64,000 nt of DNA from Atherix ibis (Eukaryota > Arthropoda > Insecta > Diptera > Athericidae): NCBI GenBank assembly GCA_958298945.1, contig OY282609.1, positions 27,067,212 through 27,131,211 on the forward strand, read 5' to 3'. The position numbers and the translations under genes were made by a program. Under the pieces are notes generated by a model. It was not told the origin of the DNA, searched no databases, and was given only the letters and a program-made list of their open reading frames with translations. This document shows, piece after piece, positions 11,448 to 25,479 of this stretch (position 1 is its first letter; every line of letters starts with the position of its first letter).

Positions 11448-12839
11448 ATTCACTGGATTATTGGTGGATTGTCCAATGAGTCGACAGAAAAATAACATTA
11501 TTGGTCCCGTCCATCAAATTATCTGTTACGACCTAGACCCAAAATACTTAGTTAGAATTCTATTCCTATATTAATAATTGTTGCATCACTTAGACAATAA
11601 TAAACGGTGCACTTTTAAATCAATTTTCCAATTTGGATGTCGCCCCACATACGTACGGAATATACCCACTTGCAATCAACAAATTTATCCATTAAGGCTT
11701 ATGCAAATTCTTGAATAAAAATTCTCTCCACCTTTTATTATACGGTAACTGTAGAATGGTTGTGTATACCCCCTCTGGATCGGTACTGGATCCATTCTGA
11801 TTTGGTTCTATTACAAAAGTGCGATTGTGTTGGAATATTTGCATATGCATAAATTCATGAGTGAGTATTTGTTTTTGCACTGATTACCTTTAATTGGATC
11901 GTATTGAAATTTGCATTCATGAAGTGAAAGGTGTCCGGTAATAAAAATGTTAAGAAACTTTTAAATTGACTATGAAATCTCTTGGTTGTGTTGCTAGGAA
12001 AATTATTTTTATCCATTTATTAGAAGTAGGATCTAAAAGGAAAATTTCCAAAGTACGAATTTTCCAACAAAAAAAAATACAACTCAATAACGGCAATCGA
12101 GAGAGTTTGCAAAGAAAAAAAACTCAAATTTTCTAATTGGAAATATTCTAAAGATTTAAGCATTGCATAAGAAAAAGTGTCAATTCGACATCAAGTTTTA
12201 TCATCCATAAACCCCAACTGTCGTCTGTTGGAGTATTTCTAAGTGAATGGATGAGTCTCAATTGTCTAAATTTTTTCGTTTTCTTTTCTATGCGATTTTG
12301 TAGATTAATTTGTCCATGCATACATAAAAACACACATTCATATCATATAAAGGAGGATGTTATCATATAGAAGAAGCATAAAACTAGAGATAAATGTGCT
12401 TAAATGGATAATTTCCGGTCAACCTACAGTCAAGCAAGACCCAATCACCGCCACACGACTCTGAGTGTCTCTGAAAATATGTGTTCTGTCACCACAAGCG
12501 ATCATGGAACATGATTTTTGCCAACGTTTCTATCGACGGTTATCGTGAATGATTTCAACATTAATATTCGTTGGGGTATTTTCTTCTTGCAAATGGAAAA
12601 TTTACAAAATATCTTTTTAAGCTTAAATTGTCCACAACAACAAAAAATTCTTACTATGCATTTTTAATAAGACAACAATTCCATAAGAAAAAACATTTTT
12701 AGAATTATTAAAATAGTACAAATTGAAAATTTTTCATAAAATCTAATATAAAAAATATTTTCTTTCAAAAATTTCGTTTTCAAATTTTTTAGATAGGAAA
12801 ATGACCAGTTTTCTAAATTGTTGAATTTACATTATTTTT
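11448..12839. other. Gene-free intergenic DNA
   Basis: Only short frames without recognisable motifs are present (for example 11,692-11,880 and 12,148-12,333 on the minus strand). No repeat or RNA gene was recognised. Confidence 0.45.
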
Positions 12840-13830
12840 CTTATAAGAAAAAATATTCACGAATAAGACCCATTTTCACAATTTTTTTTTAGTAACTAAA
12901 AAAAATATTTACAGAAATGAATGGAAAAAAATTTCTAACTTAAAATTTATTATAAAAAAAATAATTTGGTTTTTTTTTATCAAATCCACTTCATGGAAAA
13001 TCTATAATTCCAAATATTTTCTATGATTTTATGAAAAATTTCAAATTTCTAAATAAAATTTTCAATTTTCCAAATTGTTATGCACAAATTCAACTCTGGA
13101 AATTAGTCCTGAAAAATGTACAAATTATTTTTGGGCGTTTATTTTCTGAAACAAAAAATATTTACCAATCCAAAAAAAAATTATAATACAATAATAAATG
13201 GAAAATAATTTCTAACTTAAAAACTATTATAAAAAAATATTTTGTTAAAAGTTTTAAGGGAATTACTTAATATTAAATTATGGAAAATCTAATTTTTTTT
13301 CCAAATCTCCAAATTTTTTAATTTAAAAAACTGGAAATTAGTCATGAAAAATGTACAAACTAATTTTGGGTCTCTATTTTCCAAAACAAAAAATATTTAC
13401 CAACCCAAAAAAAATTTACAAAAATGAATGGAAAAAATTTCTAACTTAAAAATTATTATAAAAAAATTGTTTGTTAAAAGTTTTAAGAGAATACCGTCAT
13501 GGAAAATCTATGATTAAAAATAATGTCTATGATTTTAGAAAATATAAAATTTCCAAATAAAATGTCCAGTTCTCCCCAAATTGTTATGCACAAATTTAAC
13601 TCTGGAAATTAGTCATGAAAAATGTATAAACTATTTTTGGGCGTTTATTTTCCGAAACAAAAAATATTTACCAACCAAAAAAAAATTTACAAAAATTAAT
13701 GAAAAAAAATGTCTAACTTAAAAATTATTATAAGAAATTTGTTGTTAAAAGTTATAAGGGAATTACTTCAAATTAAATTATAGAAAATCTATAATTAAAA
13801 ATATTTCCTTAGATAATTTTCTGTGATTTT
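12840..13830. repeat. Four imperfect tandem units, about 230-275 bp
   Basis: The phrase caaaaaatatttacca recurs at about 13,150, 13,386 and 13,660, each followed by a tract ending tttctaacttaaaaattatta and then (t)ggaaaatct. A partial fourth copy is at about 12,900-13,005. The phrases ggaaattagtc-tgaaaaatgta and tttttgggcgtttattttc also recur. The unit spacing varies (about 230 then 275 bp) through indels. Confidence 0.8.
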
Positions 13831-16011
13831 ACAAAAAATTTCTAAATAAAATTACATTGAAAATTCCGAAAAAAATACAAAATACTAATTTTTAAGGGAT
13901 TTCTTTAGATTTTTTTTTGGTAATTACTTTTGATTTTTGAAACTCTCTTACGATCAATGGTATATTTTTAATTTTCTAGCTTCACTTTTAATCGACTAAC
14001 CATCCAATTACTCATTCATTACTCCCTTCTTAAATAACTTCCAGAAAAGATGCTTAATTATCATATAATCTGGGTTATTAAAATATTTTATTTAACCCTC
14101 TTTTGGATCAACAGCACAATTAGAATGATTAAAAAAAATCATAATTACTTCTAATGCACCTTTATTTTTGGAGGGATGGAAACAACTGTAAAATTTCCAT
14201 TCTATTCTGTTCGATCCTCAATATATATGCATGACTGTATGTATATATGCGTGTGTGGCTATTGTTTAGTATAATTTAGGCCAAAGAATTCGACTAGAAT
14301 TCTCTTATGAAAGACCTTAATTATTCGCCCACGTAATGGTCATAATCTACAGTCGTCATTATCATTATCATTAGTGAATGGACCGAATCCAGCTAACGTA
14401 ATCCATCAGCATCAATAATGGACCATCCACAACTGGCTAATCGTATTCCTAACAATTCTGAATGATTTATTTTCAAATATAGACCATCTGCGTTTATTCT
14501 CTGTTCGTATGTTTAATGATGGTTGTGCTTTTGAATTAATTTCAGTCATTTTTGCATGATATCAAATTGGACTCCAAAATGACTCTTTCATATCGACTAC
14601 CTGGGCTACTTCTCCATTAAACGAGGTGAACTCAGAACGTTCAGTTGCCGTGAAACAATAGCAAGTGTTGTGATGGTCATTTTGGAGACTTGATCATTTT
14701 CGAACAGGTGAGGCTTGTCTATCTAAAACACAATGGCACGAAGAGTTTGAATTTGAATCAGTGTTGATCCATTTGCTGAACAAATCAATCGTTTACGTCT
14801 AAAGCTACTATGGATAAGAGCAGGATTCTTAAGCCTAACCCAATGGATTTCATTGCGATTCGACTGTGCGTTTATAATTTTTTCTACCTTGGCACTTGAC
14901 GTATACGAGTTTTCGTCAAAATTAGCTGAAGGCTAGCTCATCCACAGCATTGATCAAATACGGCCGCAAATCTTCTCCAGAACGAAGCACACTCCAAAGT
15001 GGATCTCCACGCCTACCTCCATCCATGAATGCGTTATTATACAATATATTGAAAAAAATTACAATTGATTAAACCATTTGCAAGCACTATTCACAGCCAC
15101 ATGAATTCATTGAAGCGAATCATTAAATATAGCTCCAAGTGCCTTGGTTTGTGCTCGTTTCGCTATGCCTAACCATATACAAAAACCCCCCAATGTATCC
15201 AGCATCCAATTCTGAACCTAAAACTACCCATACTCTAACCATACAGCCCATTTATAGCCCATGCTGTGTGCGGTTAGTAGCCAATTTAAATGGCCACCAG
15301 TGCTCTGATAACAATGTTTTGGCTTTTCTGGATGAATTTTTCCAAATGAGATTTAATTCAAACACTTGTCGGATCTAGACCGGGTCGGAAACGTATTCTA
15401 CTAACTGCAATTGTAAGACATTGCGTTCAAGTACGAATGTAGTTTGTGTTTGTTCGGGCAACAGTGATAACGTCTTGGATCGCTACTTAAGAACAAAAAT
15501 CCATTCCGGATAGTCTGAATCTCTCTCAGTCGGAACGGTCTTATTCGAATAGAGTACCACAGGGTACAGTCGTAGGCTAATTTCAACTTCTAAAAAGCTC
15601 ACCAGTTCAAAGTGTTCGAAATTTTACAAAAAAGAGGCGATATTTTTGTGGTTATTTCTTTTAAAATTTATTTACTCAAAATAAAGTAAACTTTTTCTAA
15701 AAAAAAAAAAAAAAGGAAAACAACAAAAAATTGTTCCCTTTTTGAATTTTTGCTGGAAGAAAAAATTCTAAATTAAAAACACAATAAAAAATATTATTTT
15801 TGTGGTGTGTAATTCTCTTTGTGTAAAACTTAAAATAATATTTTTTAAAATTTGATTTCAACCAAAATAAAAAAATAAAATATTTACAAAATTGGCAATT
15901 TCTAGAAAAGTGTCTTAAAAGAGAATTTTATTGTTGGAGAAAAAAATACGAATAGTATTTCTGGAAGTATAGAGAGCATAGAAACTGTTATAAATTTGAA
16001 AATCGGACAAA
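13831..16011 (+). other. Region upstream of nervana exon 1a
   Basis: This should contain the 5' UTR and promoter of the distal nervana transcript, but no core element could be fixed by eye. About 14,560-15,600 is less AT-rich than the flanks, with no recognisable protein frame. A poly-A run is at about 15,698-15,714. Confidence 0.35.
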
Positions 16012-16156
16012 ATGCCAACAGAAGCTGAGGAATCGATTGATGCTTTCCAGCAATACTATGCCCGACCACCGGAAATCTCCAAAAAGGAGTCTGTTTTGCA
16101 ATTTTTTTGGAATCCAGACGATAAAAGCGTCTGTGGCCGAACTGCTGCCTCTTGGA
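16012..16156 (+). CDS. nrv2: Na+/K+-ATPase beta subunit, alternative first exon 1a
   Basis: Start codon in fly-like context (acaaaATG). The exon encodes 48 residues plus one base, from MPTEAEESIDAFQQYYARPP to SVCGRTAASW, then a canonical donor (GTAAGT). This is the cytoplasmic N-terminal tail of a beta subunit; the GRT...SW ending just before the membrane helix is family-typical. The phase-1 base (a) joins exon 2 at 42,322 to give SWTKIGIFY. The proximal first exon at 29,457 has the same phase, so the two are mutually exclusive starts of one gene, as reported for nrv2 in Drosophila. The open frame past the donor (to 16,248) is intronic and low complexity. The symbol is by similarity; nrv1 and nrv2 cannot be separated with certainty. 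Confidence 0.88.
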
Positions 16157-17279
16157 GTAAGTACACCTTTCCCAAAAATTTGAACAATCTTTATTCTTCC
16201 ATATCTTCCATTGTAAAATTTTTCTTTTCAATATTTCTCAAAAATTAATCCAAATTCAAAAAACAAAAACAACATTCAAAATTTTAATAGAAGCTCGCAA
16301 CTCATCTGTTATCAGTGAAAATATTCCAACGAATCGAATTTCTTTTGATTTTATTCTCTTTATAATATGTGAGTTTCTCAGATCGAAGACTATTCCTCTT
16401 ATCACAAATGAATATAATAATATTTACAGAGCAAATAATTTCAATTTTTACAATATGCACTTACCATTTTTAAATAAAAATAATTTTTATTTATAACTGA
16501 TTGGATGACGTTCATTTTTCTGCTACTTTTATTGTAATAATTTTTTTTCTGAATTGTTTTTCATAAAATATTGATAATAAATATTATTGAAAATTAAGAA
16601 AAAGTAAGTATTTTTCTCAAACTATTATAGAAGATAATTTCTAGAAAGATAAACGTTGTAATTTTTTTATTTCTTTCAATAAAATTGTATTCGCTTTGAA
16701 GTATTCAATTTATTTAATTTTTTTTCAAAATATAAAATGATAAGGATACAGACAGTAAGGAGTGATTTTTCTTTAAAATAAATTATTCTCAAAATTCAGT
16801 CCCCAAAGGGTCTAAAAGAGTTTATTCTATTACATAACACTAATGAGATTGTTCTCAGTTGAACCAACAAATTGCAAATTAAACTGAGTGAACGCTCAAA
16901 AGCTTTTATTCAACCAACATATAAGAGCTTTCGAAATTTTTCTATTCAACAAAATATTTCTCACACAAAAAATCGATAACATTTAGAATATTTTAATAAG
17001 AAAAATTTTTTTTTAATTTTAAAATACGTTTCTTGATTTGATTAAAAATTTTTTTAAATAAAAAAATTAAAAATAAACAAAAAAAAGATTGTTTCTGTTA
17101 CCTTAAGCCCACATCAGTTATATTAACGTAATTATTGATAAGCAATTAAGATAAAACTAAAAAGAAAATATATCCAAAAATTTTTATATTTTTTTAATAT
17201 AATTTATATTTGACACAAAGAAAATTTTCTTTAAGATAATCCCTTCTCATACGATCATATTGCTTATATTGTAATTGTA

Positions 17280-17970
17280 ATCTATAGTAGATCTTAAAAA
17301 ATTAATGACAATAAAACTTTCGATAAAAAGAAACCAGAAATTTTATTGTATTAAAAATAATTAATTTTTATAAGGAAAAAAATTTAAGACCTTTTCGTGA
17401 TTCAAAAAAATTAAAAAATTAATTTTTAATTTTTTTGAATCACGAAAAGGTCTTAAAAATTTAATGACAGTAAAAATGTTAAAACTACTAATTTCGATAA
17501 TCACACATTAAAAATTTTTAATTAGAATATTTCTTTTAACAAAAAAACCCATTTTATAAAACAGTGCAATTTTTTTTTTAGTAGAGAATGACTTGAAAAA
17601 TTAATGGCAATAAAACTTTAAAAACTTGTAATTAATTATTACTTTTTATAAAAACTTGTAATTAATAATTACTTTTTATAAGGAAAAAGATTCAGTCCTT
17701 TTTGAGGAAACAAAATATTTTTTTCAATATTTTTCAAACAATCACGAAAAGGTCTTAAAAAATGTATGATAGTAAAAATGTTGAAATAATATTGTAATTT
17801 CGATAATCATTTTTGTACATCAAAAATTTTAAATTAAAATATTTCTTTTATCAAAAAATCCTTTTTAAGAAATAGAGGATTTTTTTCTAAAATTCTTATA
17901 GAGAAGAGAATGTTTTAAAAAAATTAAGGGCAATAAAAATATAAAAACAAGTAAAATCTATTTAATAAAA
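17280..17970. repeat. Diverged tandem repeat, about 300 bp (two half-units)
   Basis: atcacgaaaaggtcttaaaa occurs at 17,439 and 17,741, each followed by a similar 110-bp tract ending atatttctttta. A related phrase, ttaaaaaattaatg-caataaaa, recurs near 17,293, 17,590 and 17,910. The pattern is a dimer of about 150-bp half-units. A small 30-bp direct duplication (aaaacttgtaattaat) is at about 17,618-17,680. Confidence 0.75.
17383..17457. repeat. Perfect 35-nt-arm hairpin
   Basis: Arm 17,383-17,417 is the exact reverse complement of arm 17,423-17,457, with a 5-nt loop. The right arm overlaps the start of the 300-bp tandem unit, so one arm is a genuine repeat-unit sequence and the other is an inverted copy of it. 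Confidence 0.95.
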
Positions 17971-20902
17971 ACAGGAAAGTATTATTAAAATATTTATTTT
18001 AAATTAGAGCGAACAAAAAATCCCTACCTTTTAAGGAAAAAAAGCTATTTTTTATTTTTTCCGATTAAGCACAAAAAAAAATTACAATAAAATGATTTTA
18101 AAAAAATTATAATATTTAGCAGAAAAACGTAATTTTTATTTAATTAGAATCTCTGTAATTTTTTAGACTTAAACTTTAATTTTGCATATTATTTAAAAAA
18201 AAAAACATTTCTAATAGGAAATAAGACCAGTGGAAAATTAATAGTTTCGAAACTAAAAGAAAATTTAAAAGAGTGTGAACGGTACCCATCGATTACTATT
18301 TAAAATCTTTGCTTTCTGTCGCAAAATCTTAGTTTTTTAGTCCATAAATAATAACCAAATTGAAAGTTAATAAAATGAATTAAAAATATTTATAAGCATT
18401 AAATAGTCTGTGTTCAGTTTGAAAATCATTTATTTTTACTTAATAACAAAATTTCAGATTAATTTTCACAATCAAAAATAGTTTATAAAAATTATTATTT
18501 TAAATTTTGCAAATTTTTCAATCAAAATTTAGAGATATTCTGAAATTAGAGCATTTCTCAATTTAAAAGTTTAGTTTTAAATATAAAAAAAATTAAACAA
18601 AATATTTAAAAAACGCCCTAATTTGTGCTGCGATGTTAAACTTTCAATTTTTTTCCTCGCCTTTTTTGCATTAATTCTGAACAGTTTATAAATAAAAATT
18701 TAGAAAAAACTGAGGAAGGACAATTTTTTAATATTTTAAGAAAAATAAAATCCTTAATATTATCTTTCTTTGAGAGTCCTAAAAGATAAACCATTAATCG
18801 ATTAATGAATAAAAGGTAAATATTTACAAAATTTCTATAAAAAAAAATCCTAGACGTCCCCTGATTTAGTAATAATCAGAATATGTGCGTCTAGTATACA
18901 GTAGTCCTGAATTAATATCCTGATAGTCACATAGTCGCAGTGTCTTTCAGTTATCACCAAATGGACTGAATTATCGCCACTTTAGGGAATTACTTTTTAG
19001 CAAAATTGATACTGCAAATGACCTGAAAAAGAACTTTTCAATAACGTAATTTCATTTAAGGTCCAATTACTTACTATTGAAAATAAAACGTTAATTTTCT
19101 TTAGGGTTCTAAAAAAAAGTTCAAAAATACACAATAAATGGCTAAAAAATTTAAAAAAAAAACTCAGTTTTTAATAAAGTAGAAACTTTAAGGGAAATAT
19201 TTTCAAAAGTTTATAGTTTAAAAAGTTTTTATGAAAGCATTTTCGTGAAATTATTGAATTTTTGATTTGAGACTAAGACTTTTAATAATTTTCCATATAT
19301 TAAAATTTAAAACCCTTAAAAAAAATATGAAAATAAATCAATGTTAAATTAGAAATGAAATTAAAAATTATATTTTTTTTTCTTTTGGAAAATATCACAA
19401 AAAAGATAAGAAGAGTAAAGAAACCAAAACTCATCCCCTAAATAAGAATCTCGTAACTATTTCCTGAAATAAAAATGAAAAATAAAAAAAGTTCCAATCT
19501 ATTATGAAGCACATCGTCTAGCACTTATACTACTTCGACTAATTCCCATTTCCACTTCCTTTTTTCAAGAATAGCTGCCCGATAGAGTAGCTTTAGTATT
19601 GGTTAATTATACGCGAAGAAGATTTGATTTATTCAAATTAAATGTCGGTTACGTAATTCAAATCGACCAGTTAAATACCATTTAAGATTCATTTAGATGC
19701 GCACAGGAAAAACCGAATGGACTGGTTCCTCTCAACATTAATTTTATAGACTCTCCTACATGTCCGTCCACGTAGATGGATCCATTTTCGACTAAGTCAG
19801 TAATAGTTTATTTTCTTGTCTTATTTGTGTTAGTAATTTTATGTAAAGTGTACATGTTGCTGTGTATCACCCCGCATAGTACTTAAGAATCACGACGGTG
19901 GTTTTTTGTTGCTGGACAATCTTCTACAATCATTGTCGCCGCCATATTGTGTTGGTTGCTCATGTCGCGTCATTACTAATGTCATCATCTTATTGTATTT
20001 GAGTGGTTCTAAGGCTTAAGTTGTTCACACCTACTTTAACTTGGCGAATTCCCCCTTTCACCCTAACCCTCATCTACTAGCACACAATTTTTGGTATTCT
20101 TTTGAAAATATTTGCTGATATAACCGAATTGATAAAATTGACAGAAGTGAAACTAGTGTTGGCAACGCAGTGACCATGACACCATACCTATCGCACCATT
20201 TAAAGTGACGATAATGCAGTTTAGTATATGGTCAGTGTCGAACATAACCCACAAATAATTTTCACACAAAAAGCAATATAGAAAAAAATAAATTCAAACT
20301 TCCCATCTTGTATCTTAAATAATTCTGAGCCTCCTCCTTCTTATACAATATTTTGGCTGTACAAGGTGGTATTATTTGAGGCCTCCCCAACTCCTCTGTT
20401 AGTAAAGAGATGCTGATAGTATTGATGTTGATGATAATAACGCTTATAAAAGAGGCATTTTCATGTTATGAGCATGCATATCCGTTTCAATTTAGAAAAA
20501 TTACTATAAGCTAAAATGCGAGAACAATTTACTAATTAGTTGATGAGCATAGTTTTCATGAGTTTGAATAGGATTTTCTGTACTAAAATAGAATGACGGA
20601 AATTTTGCCATTTTCAATTTACATTTAAATTGATATTTATTTATGACAAAAATAAAACAGAAATATTCAATCTTTATTACAGTTTAAATTACTTTAAGAT
20701 TCAGAATTCATGTGTAAAAAAAAATGTTTACTAAAATTTCTTTTCCTTTTTTTTATTTAAAAAACTTATGATTTTTCTATTCTAAAATCAATTCAATAAA
20801 AACTCCTAGAATAAGTAATTTATTTTGAGAGCAAACCTGGAAAATATTACTGAATTCAAGTATTTCGAATATCTAAAAAATTGGTTTTATTTATTTTTTC
20901 AT

Positions 20903-20942
20903 TGTTCTGTATTTTCTATTTTGAAATAGAAAATACAGAACA
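20903..20942. repeat. Perfect 19-nt-arm hairpin
   Basis: Arms 20,903-20,921 and 20,924-20,942 are exact reverse complements around a 2-nt loop (tg). It lies in the first intron of the nervana gene. Confidence 0.95.
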
Positions 20943-21911
20943 GTGGCAGGACATTTAATACCAACTTAAAATGGAAAATTGAACTAATTTCGTTGCAAAT
21001 AGAATTTCTATAAGATTTTAAGTATATAAAGAACCCTTATTTCGAAAGTCTAACAAAAAAAAACCACTTAACTTGATCAAAAATCCTACAAAATAAGCAT
21101 ATTTTTTGTGGAGTATTTACACTCGGTATTTTTTTATCTTTACCAATTTAAGGCTAAAAAATAATTTTAATATTCAAAAAATTTCAATAAAATTTTTAAC
21201 CCACAAAATCTAAAAAAGAGATTTTAAAAGAAGATTTTCTTAAAGCAAATAACAAAAAAAATTTTTGCAAATTGAAATTTATAGTTTCCGAATTGCATAA
21301 ATACTTAATTAATCACTTTTGATGCAACAGTTTCGATGACGTTAATAGTAGCACTGAAATGATGTCACAATTATAAATTTTCTCTAGTTAAAAATAGTTC
21401 TAAAATTCAAGGACATTCGAAATACCCTCCAACCCCCGCCCACTAATAATTTATTACCCTGTTCGTACCTGACCGTATGTGTGAACGTTTTTGTGTGTTA
21501 ATTTTTGCCATTTTGAATCGAATTAAATTTTCGAAAAATTTCCCTTCAAGCATGTAGTAATTTGTGGCCAAATATATTTCTCGTTGAATTTAGGTCCAAT
21601 TCAATGATCATTTTTGTTTGTATTTTATTTTTTGGTGTGACTATTTTTATGTATAATTTTATTTATGTGAGCATATGTTGAAAATTTATGTTGTTACTTT
21701 TATGTTGATTTGTATGTACACGGAATGAGAATATTTAAAAAAATGAACTAATAGCACATATCATCACGAAGAACATCAGGTGTATTCCCATTCCGAATAT
21801 TTTGGCGAAAATTCAAAAAAATCACTAGTGCATTCAATTCGGTGCGTTGCTATTTTTATTTATGAAGAATTCATATACAAATCAACTAAAAATCTAATCA
21901 GAAAAGAGTTT

Positions 21912-21944
<33 letters not shown>

Positions 21945-24810
21945 ATAGTCAAAAGGACTAAAATTTGAGTTTTTAAAAATGTAACAAATTTTCCCATAAA
22001 TCCTTAAATATAAAAATTTCTTGCAAATGAAAAATAGATTTTTAAAAAAATTTAAAGAATTTATTGAAAAAACGATCAAAAAAAAAGTTGAAAGACTCTT
22101 TTCAAAATATCAAAATTTTAAGTTTACAAAAATCATCGAATTTCTCTGATACTTAAACGCAGAAATAGCCTCAAAAAAAAGTGTTCGGCTCTAAAAGAAC
22201 GATTGACGAAAATTTCAAGTTTTATTCAGCAAAAATTATAGATAAAAACGGAAACAAAAAATTTTTGATATTGTCTAGTGCGCAACGGTCATGAGTTCTA
22301 ATCCAGTTACGATTATAGTCAAGGTATCCCTTAAATTCTTACGAAATGGCTTGAGTTATCATGTGGCTTTAGGATTTTTTTAAGGATTCTCAAGATATCG
22401 AAGAAAAATTTCAATCTTCCGAAACAACGTTGAGTTTCATATCCGCATCCAGATTAAAAACTACGATTAGGAGCAGAGTTGAGGATATCTAGGACACTGA
22501 GAAGACACAAAAGGACAAACACCGATCCATCTTGCTAAGGAAAACTATAGCCAGGATTGGTAGATGGATTGGGTAATTACCCACTTATATTCACAGACGC
22601 AGCTACCTTCGTAGTCATTCAACTTGATGGCAGTATGAACTCAGTTGTAGAATCTTACTAAATAGAAACGTTCTTTTAGGCGATCCCGTTCTTAACTATT
22701 TTCGGCATTGGTTCGTTAATAACCGGAACGTTGAGTTTCAGATCATTCTAGACCCTCGGCATTAAGCGAGCTATTCAAAATCATTCCTAAATTCTATAAT
22801 CTTAATTGGGATTAGGGCACACCGCATTTATTCATATTATTTTTTTGTAAATAAACCTTTTCTTTCATGCCATTCCTGTGGTGTTGAACCCACATTTTTC
22901 CATATGTCACTTAACACAGAATTTCTTTTTGAACAAGACTTTCTTCATTATGGAGCTTCTAGACCCAAAAACTCCTTTCCCAAGTCCTTTATTTAATTAG
23001 TATTAAAGTATGTCCTAATGCTACATAAACTTTAACCACGTCTAATTGCTCCCACCAACGAACTCTCGACTAATTTCATTGGCAAATAGGCTTATGGCCG
23101 ACACGAAACAAAATGGCATCTCTAACTTGTCTCAAAGACATTACATATATGTTACTAACAAAAAAAAATTTTTAAATAAAAATGCCAGTAACATTTTTTA
23201 GAGAACTTGTTTTTTGTATTTTTTATAGTTAAAAACATCATATAAAAATTTATGTCACAAAATCAGGCGTCATAAATAGTAATTTGAAATGAATTTAATA
23301 TTAAAATAGAAAAACCATTTTGTATATTATTGGAAGTCCATCAACTTTTAGTAAATTAATAAGAAAAAATAATTTATTTTCCCAAATATTAAAGAACTTT
23401 AAAATCGTTCGTTCAAAATTTAATGCTTCCAAAAAAGAAAACAAAAAAATTAATACAAACAAAAATTGGAACCGGAGTACTTTTATATTGTTAAGACAAA
23501 ATTTGAAAAATCTTCAAAAATATGTTGTGCAAAATGATCAAACATTTTTAGGGGAGAATGAACACATATTTACACCAATTTTTTTTTTTTTAACAGAAAT
23601 GCCTAGTAACAAAATTCCCCTAAATTTACTAACAAAACCTTTTAGAGAAATGCTTCGAAATCCTTTGAAGAATCCAGTTTTCTATTTCTTCCTAAAATCA
23701 GTTCTCACTCATCAGAAAGGATGATAATTCTACGTAGAATATTATTTAAAAGCAAAGTGCTCAAATTACTTCCTCAAGGACAATATAATGTTACTGCGCA
23801 AACTGAATAGGATAAAGAGAATGAACAAATAAAAGAGAGTTCCTATTAGTCCTATCCGAACATACTTACCGTCTTTATTGTATGTCACAATAAGGGTGCC
23901 AACAATAAAAGAAATTCCCTTTCATTCCTATTCGAAATGGATTAATTACGAAAAAAAATATTCCTGCTCGTAAAAGGTGTGTTATCCTGGCAATAACAAC
24001 AAATTTTTAAGCATAATTTTTTCAATTTATCAAATAAGTTTTCGTATAAATTTTGTAAAATGAAAAAATTCAAAAAGTATAAAAAAGTTTTTAGGTTTTA
24101 TGGAGAAGAGAAGAATTAAAAATTTGCATAAAATACGAGTTCAAAAAGTTAAATTATAAACTATATTAAAAAAATGCACTTCCTTGTGACTAGCCAAAAA
24201 AAATACTGGAAATCCTAATTTAAAGATACCACAATTTTGAAACGTATTTAAAGCAAAGAATAGGGAAGAAAAAAATTTATATTTAAAGATCTTATAAAAA
24301 GAGAAAAAAAATACCTTAAACCTCGGTAATATACGTACATATTTAATATTTGAACTGTTTTAAAATTATTTTAATTAAAAATTAATTTTAAAACAAGGAG
24401 TTTTTATAAGAATTTTAATGTCAAATTTAACAAATCAGGTAGAGCATATGGTATAGGAAAAGTTATGATTAGATAATTAATCCTTATAATCCTTATTTAA
24501 TTTTATTATTTAAAAAAAAAAAAAATAATTGATCGATTTATTAATTTATAATCGATTATAAACGTCATCCCTAATAAAAATTGTTTAGTGTGTATTGGGA
24601 GGTGAAATTTTGAATTTTTGTAAATTATACCAAATTTCGATTGAGTAAAAAAAACCAGAAAATTTTCAGAATCGGTAAGGGTTAAGGATTTTTTTTTATC
24701 TGTTAAGGATTTTTTTTTATCTATTGATAACTACAGATATATTATAACAAGCAAATTTTATGAGAAAGACACTACAATAACAGGAAGGGAACATGTGAGA
24801 GTATGAGTCT

Positions 24811-25475
24811 CTATCTAACGAAATTTGAACATTTAAAAAAAATCTCGTGGCAAACGCCGAGGAGTATAAATAGGGAAGGTAGCAGAGACAAGCTTTTTAA
24901 TGAGAAGTTTATGTCATACGATTGTCGAGAATGAAACTTTTTATAACCAGAGATGCACAAATCATTAATGAAAGCAACAATTAGGTAATGGTTAATAACT
25001 TTGTTACGAGCATAGAACGGATTGGATGCGATAGGAATTACAAGCCTTGGTAGAACCCCATAGTTCAATACCGTACGTCCAGATTGATTTCACAATCGGT
25101 TGTCCAGTAGTCTAAGGGGTAGTCGGTAACGTCTGTTAAGTTCAAGTCCTTTTGTCGTTATATGAGCGTTCCAAGGGAGTCGTTTGGCTAGGTTTAGGCC
25201 CAGGTAGCGTACTTTATATTTTCAGAGAGTGAAGGTAACATGTACACTCCTCTGCTCATTTACTTTTATTCTTCACCTTGTAAACCAGTCTTGGAGATTT
25301 TTGATATGGGATTGAAGATATTTTGAGGAGTGTGATGCAAGAATAGCGGTTATAGTTTTGGGATTAGTTGTGATATCAAAGGTATTGTATAGGACCAAGA
25401 ATACTGCCTTGAGGAACACCCGCTGTGATAGAGGATATTTCGGAATGGTCAGTATTAACTTTTATTTGGAAATGA
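24811..25475 (-). pseudogene. Jockey-like reverse transcriptase remnant
   Basis: The minus strand reads in order: AGVPQGSILGPIQYL (RT motif before the catalytic box), RIKVNEQRSVHVTF, KVRYLGLNLAKRLPWNAHI, and KSIWTYGIELWGSTKA, the ordered landmarks of jockey-clade LINE ORF2 C-termini. The YADD catalytic box between the first two is missing by deletion. Stops and frameshifts are frequent. It lies antisense inside the nervana first intron and is a dead insertion. Confidence 0.85.
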
Positions 25476-25479
25476 TGTT

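Larger units (their letters stand above)
16157..24790 (+). other. Intron after exon 1a, distal part
   Basis: AT-rich intron of the long nervana transcript. Apart from the repeats and hairpins listed separately, it holds no recognised gene. About 22,260-22,800 is somewhat GC-richer and may be an old transposon piece, but no motif was identified. A poly-A run of about 23 nt is at 21,919-21,941. Confidence 0.5.

Noticed and set aside
16157..16248. Extension of exon 1a past the donor to a stop at 16,248
   Set aside because: The extension is low-complexity (F, S, I, N) and begins with a canonical GTAAGT donor; the spliced model gives a complete family protein.
25090..25165. tRNA-like phrase (tagtctaaggggtagtcgg ... 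gttcaagtcc)
   Set aside because: No acceptor-stem pairing was seen, and the same bases are explained as minus-strand LINE coding sequence (YLGLNLAKRLPWNAHI lies next to it).
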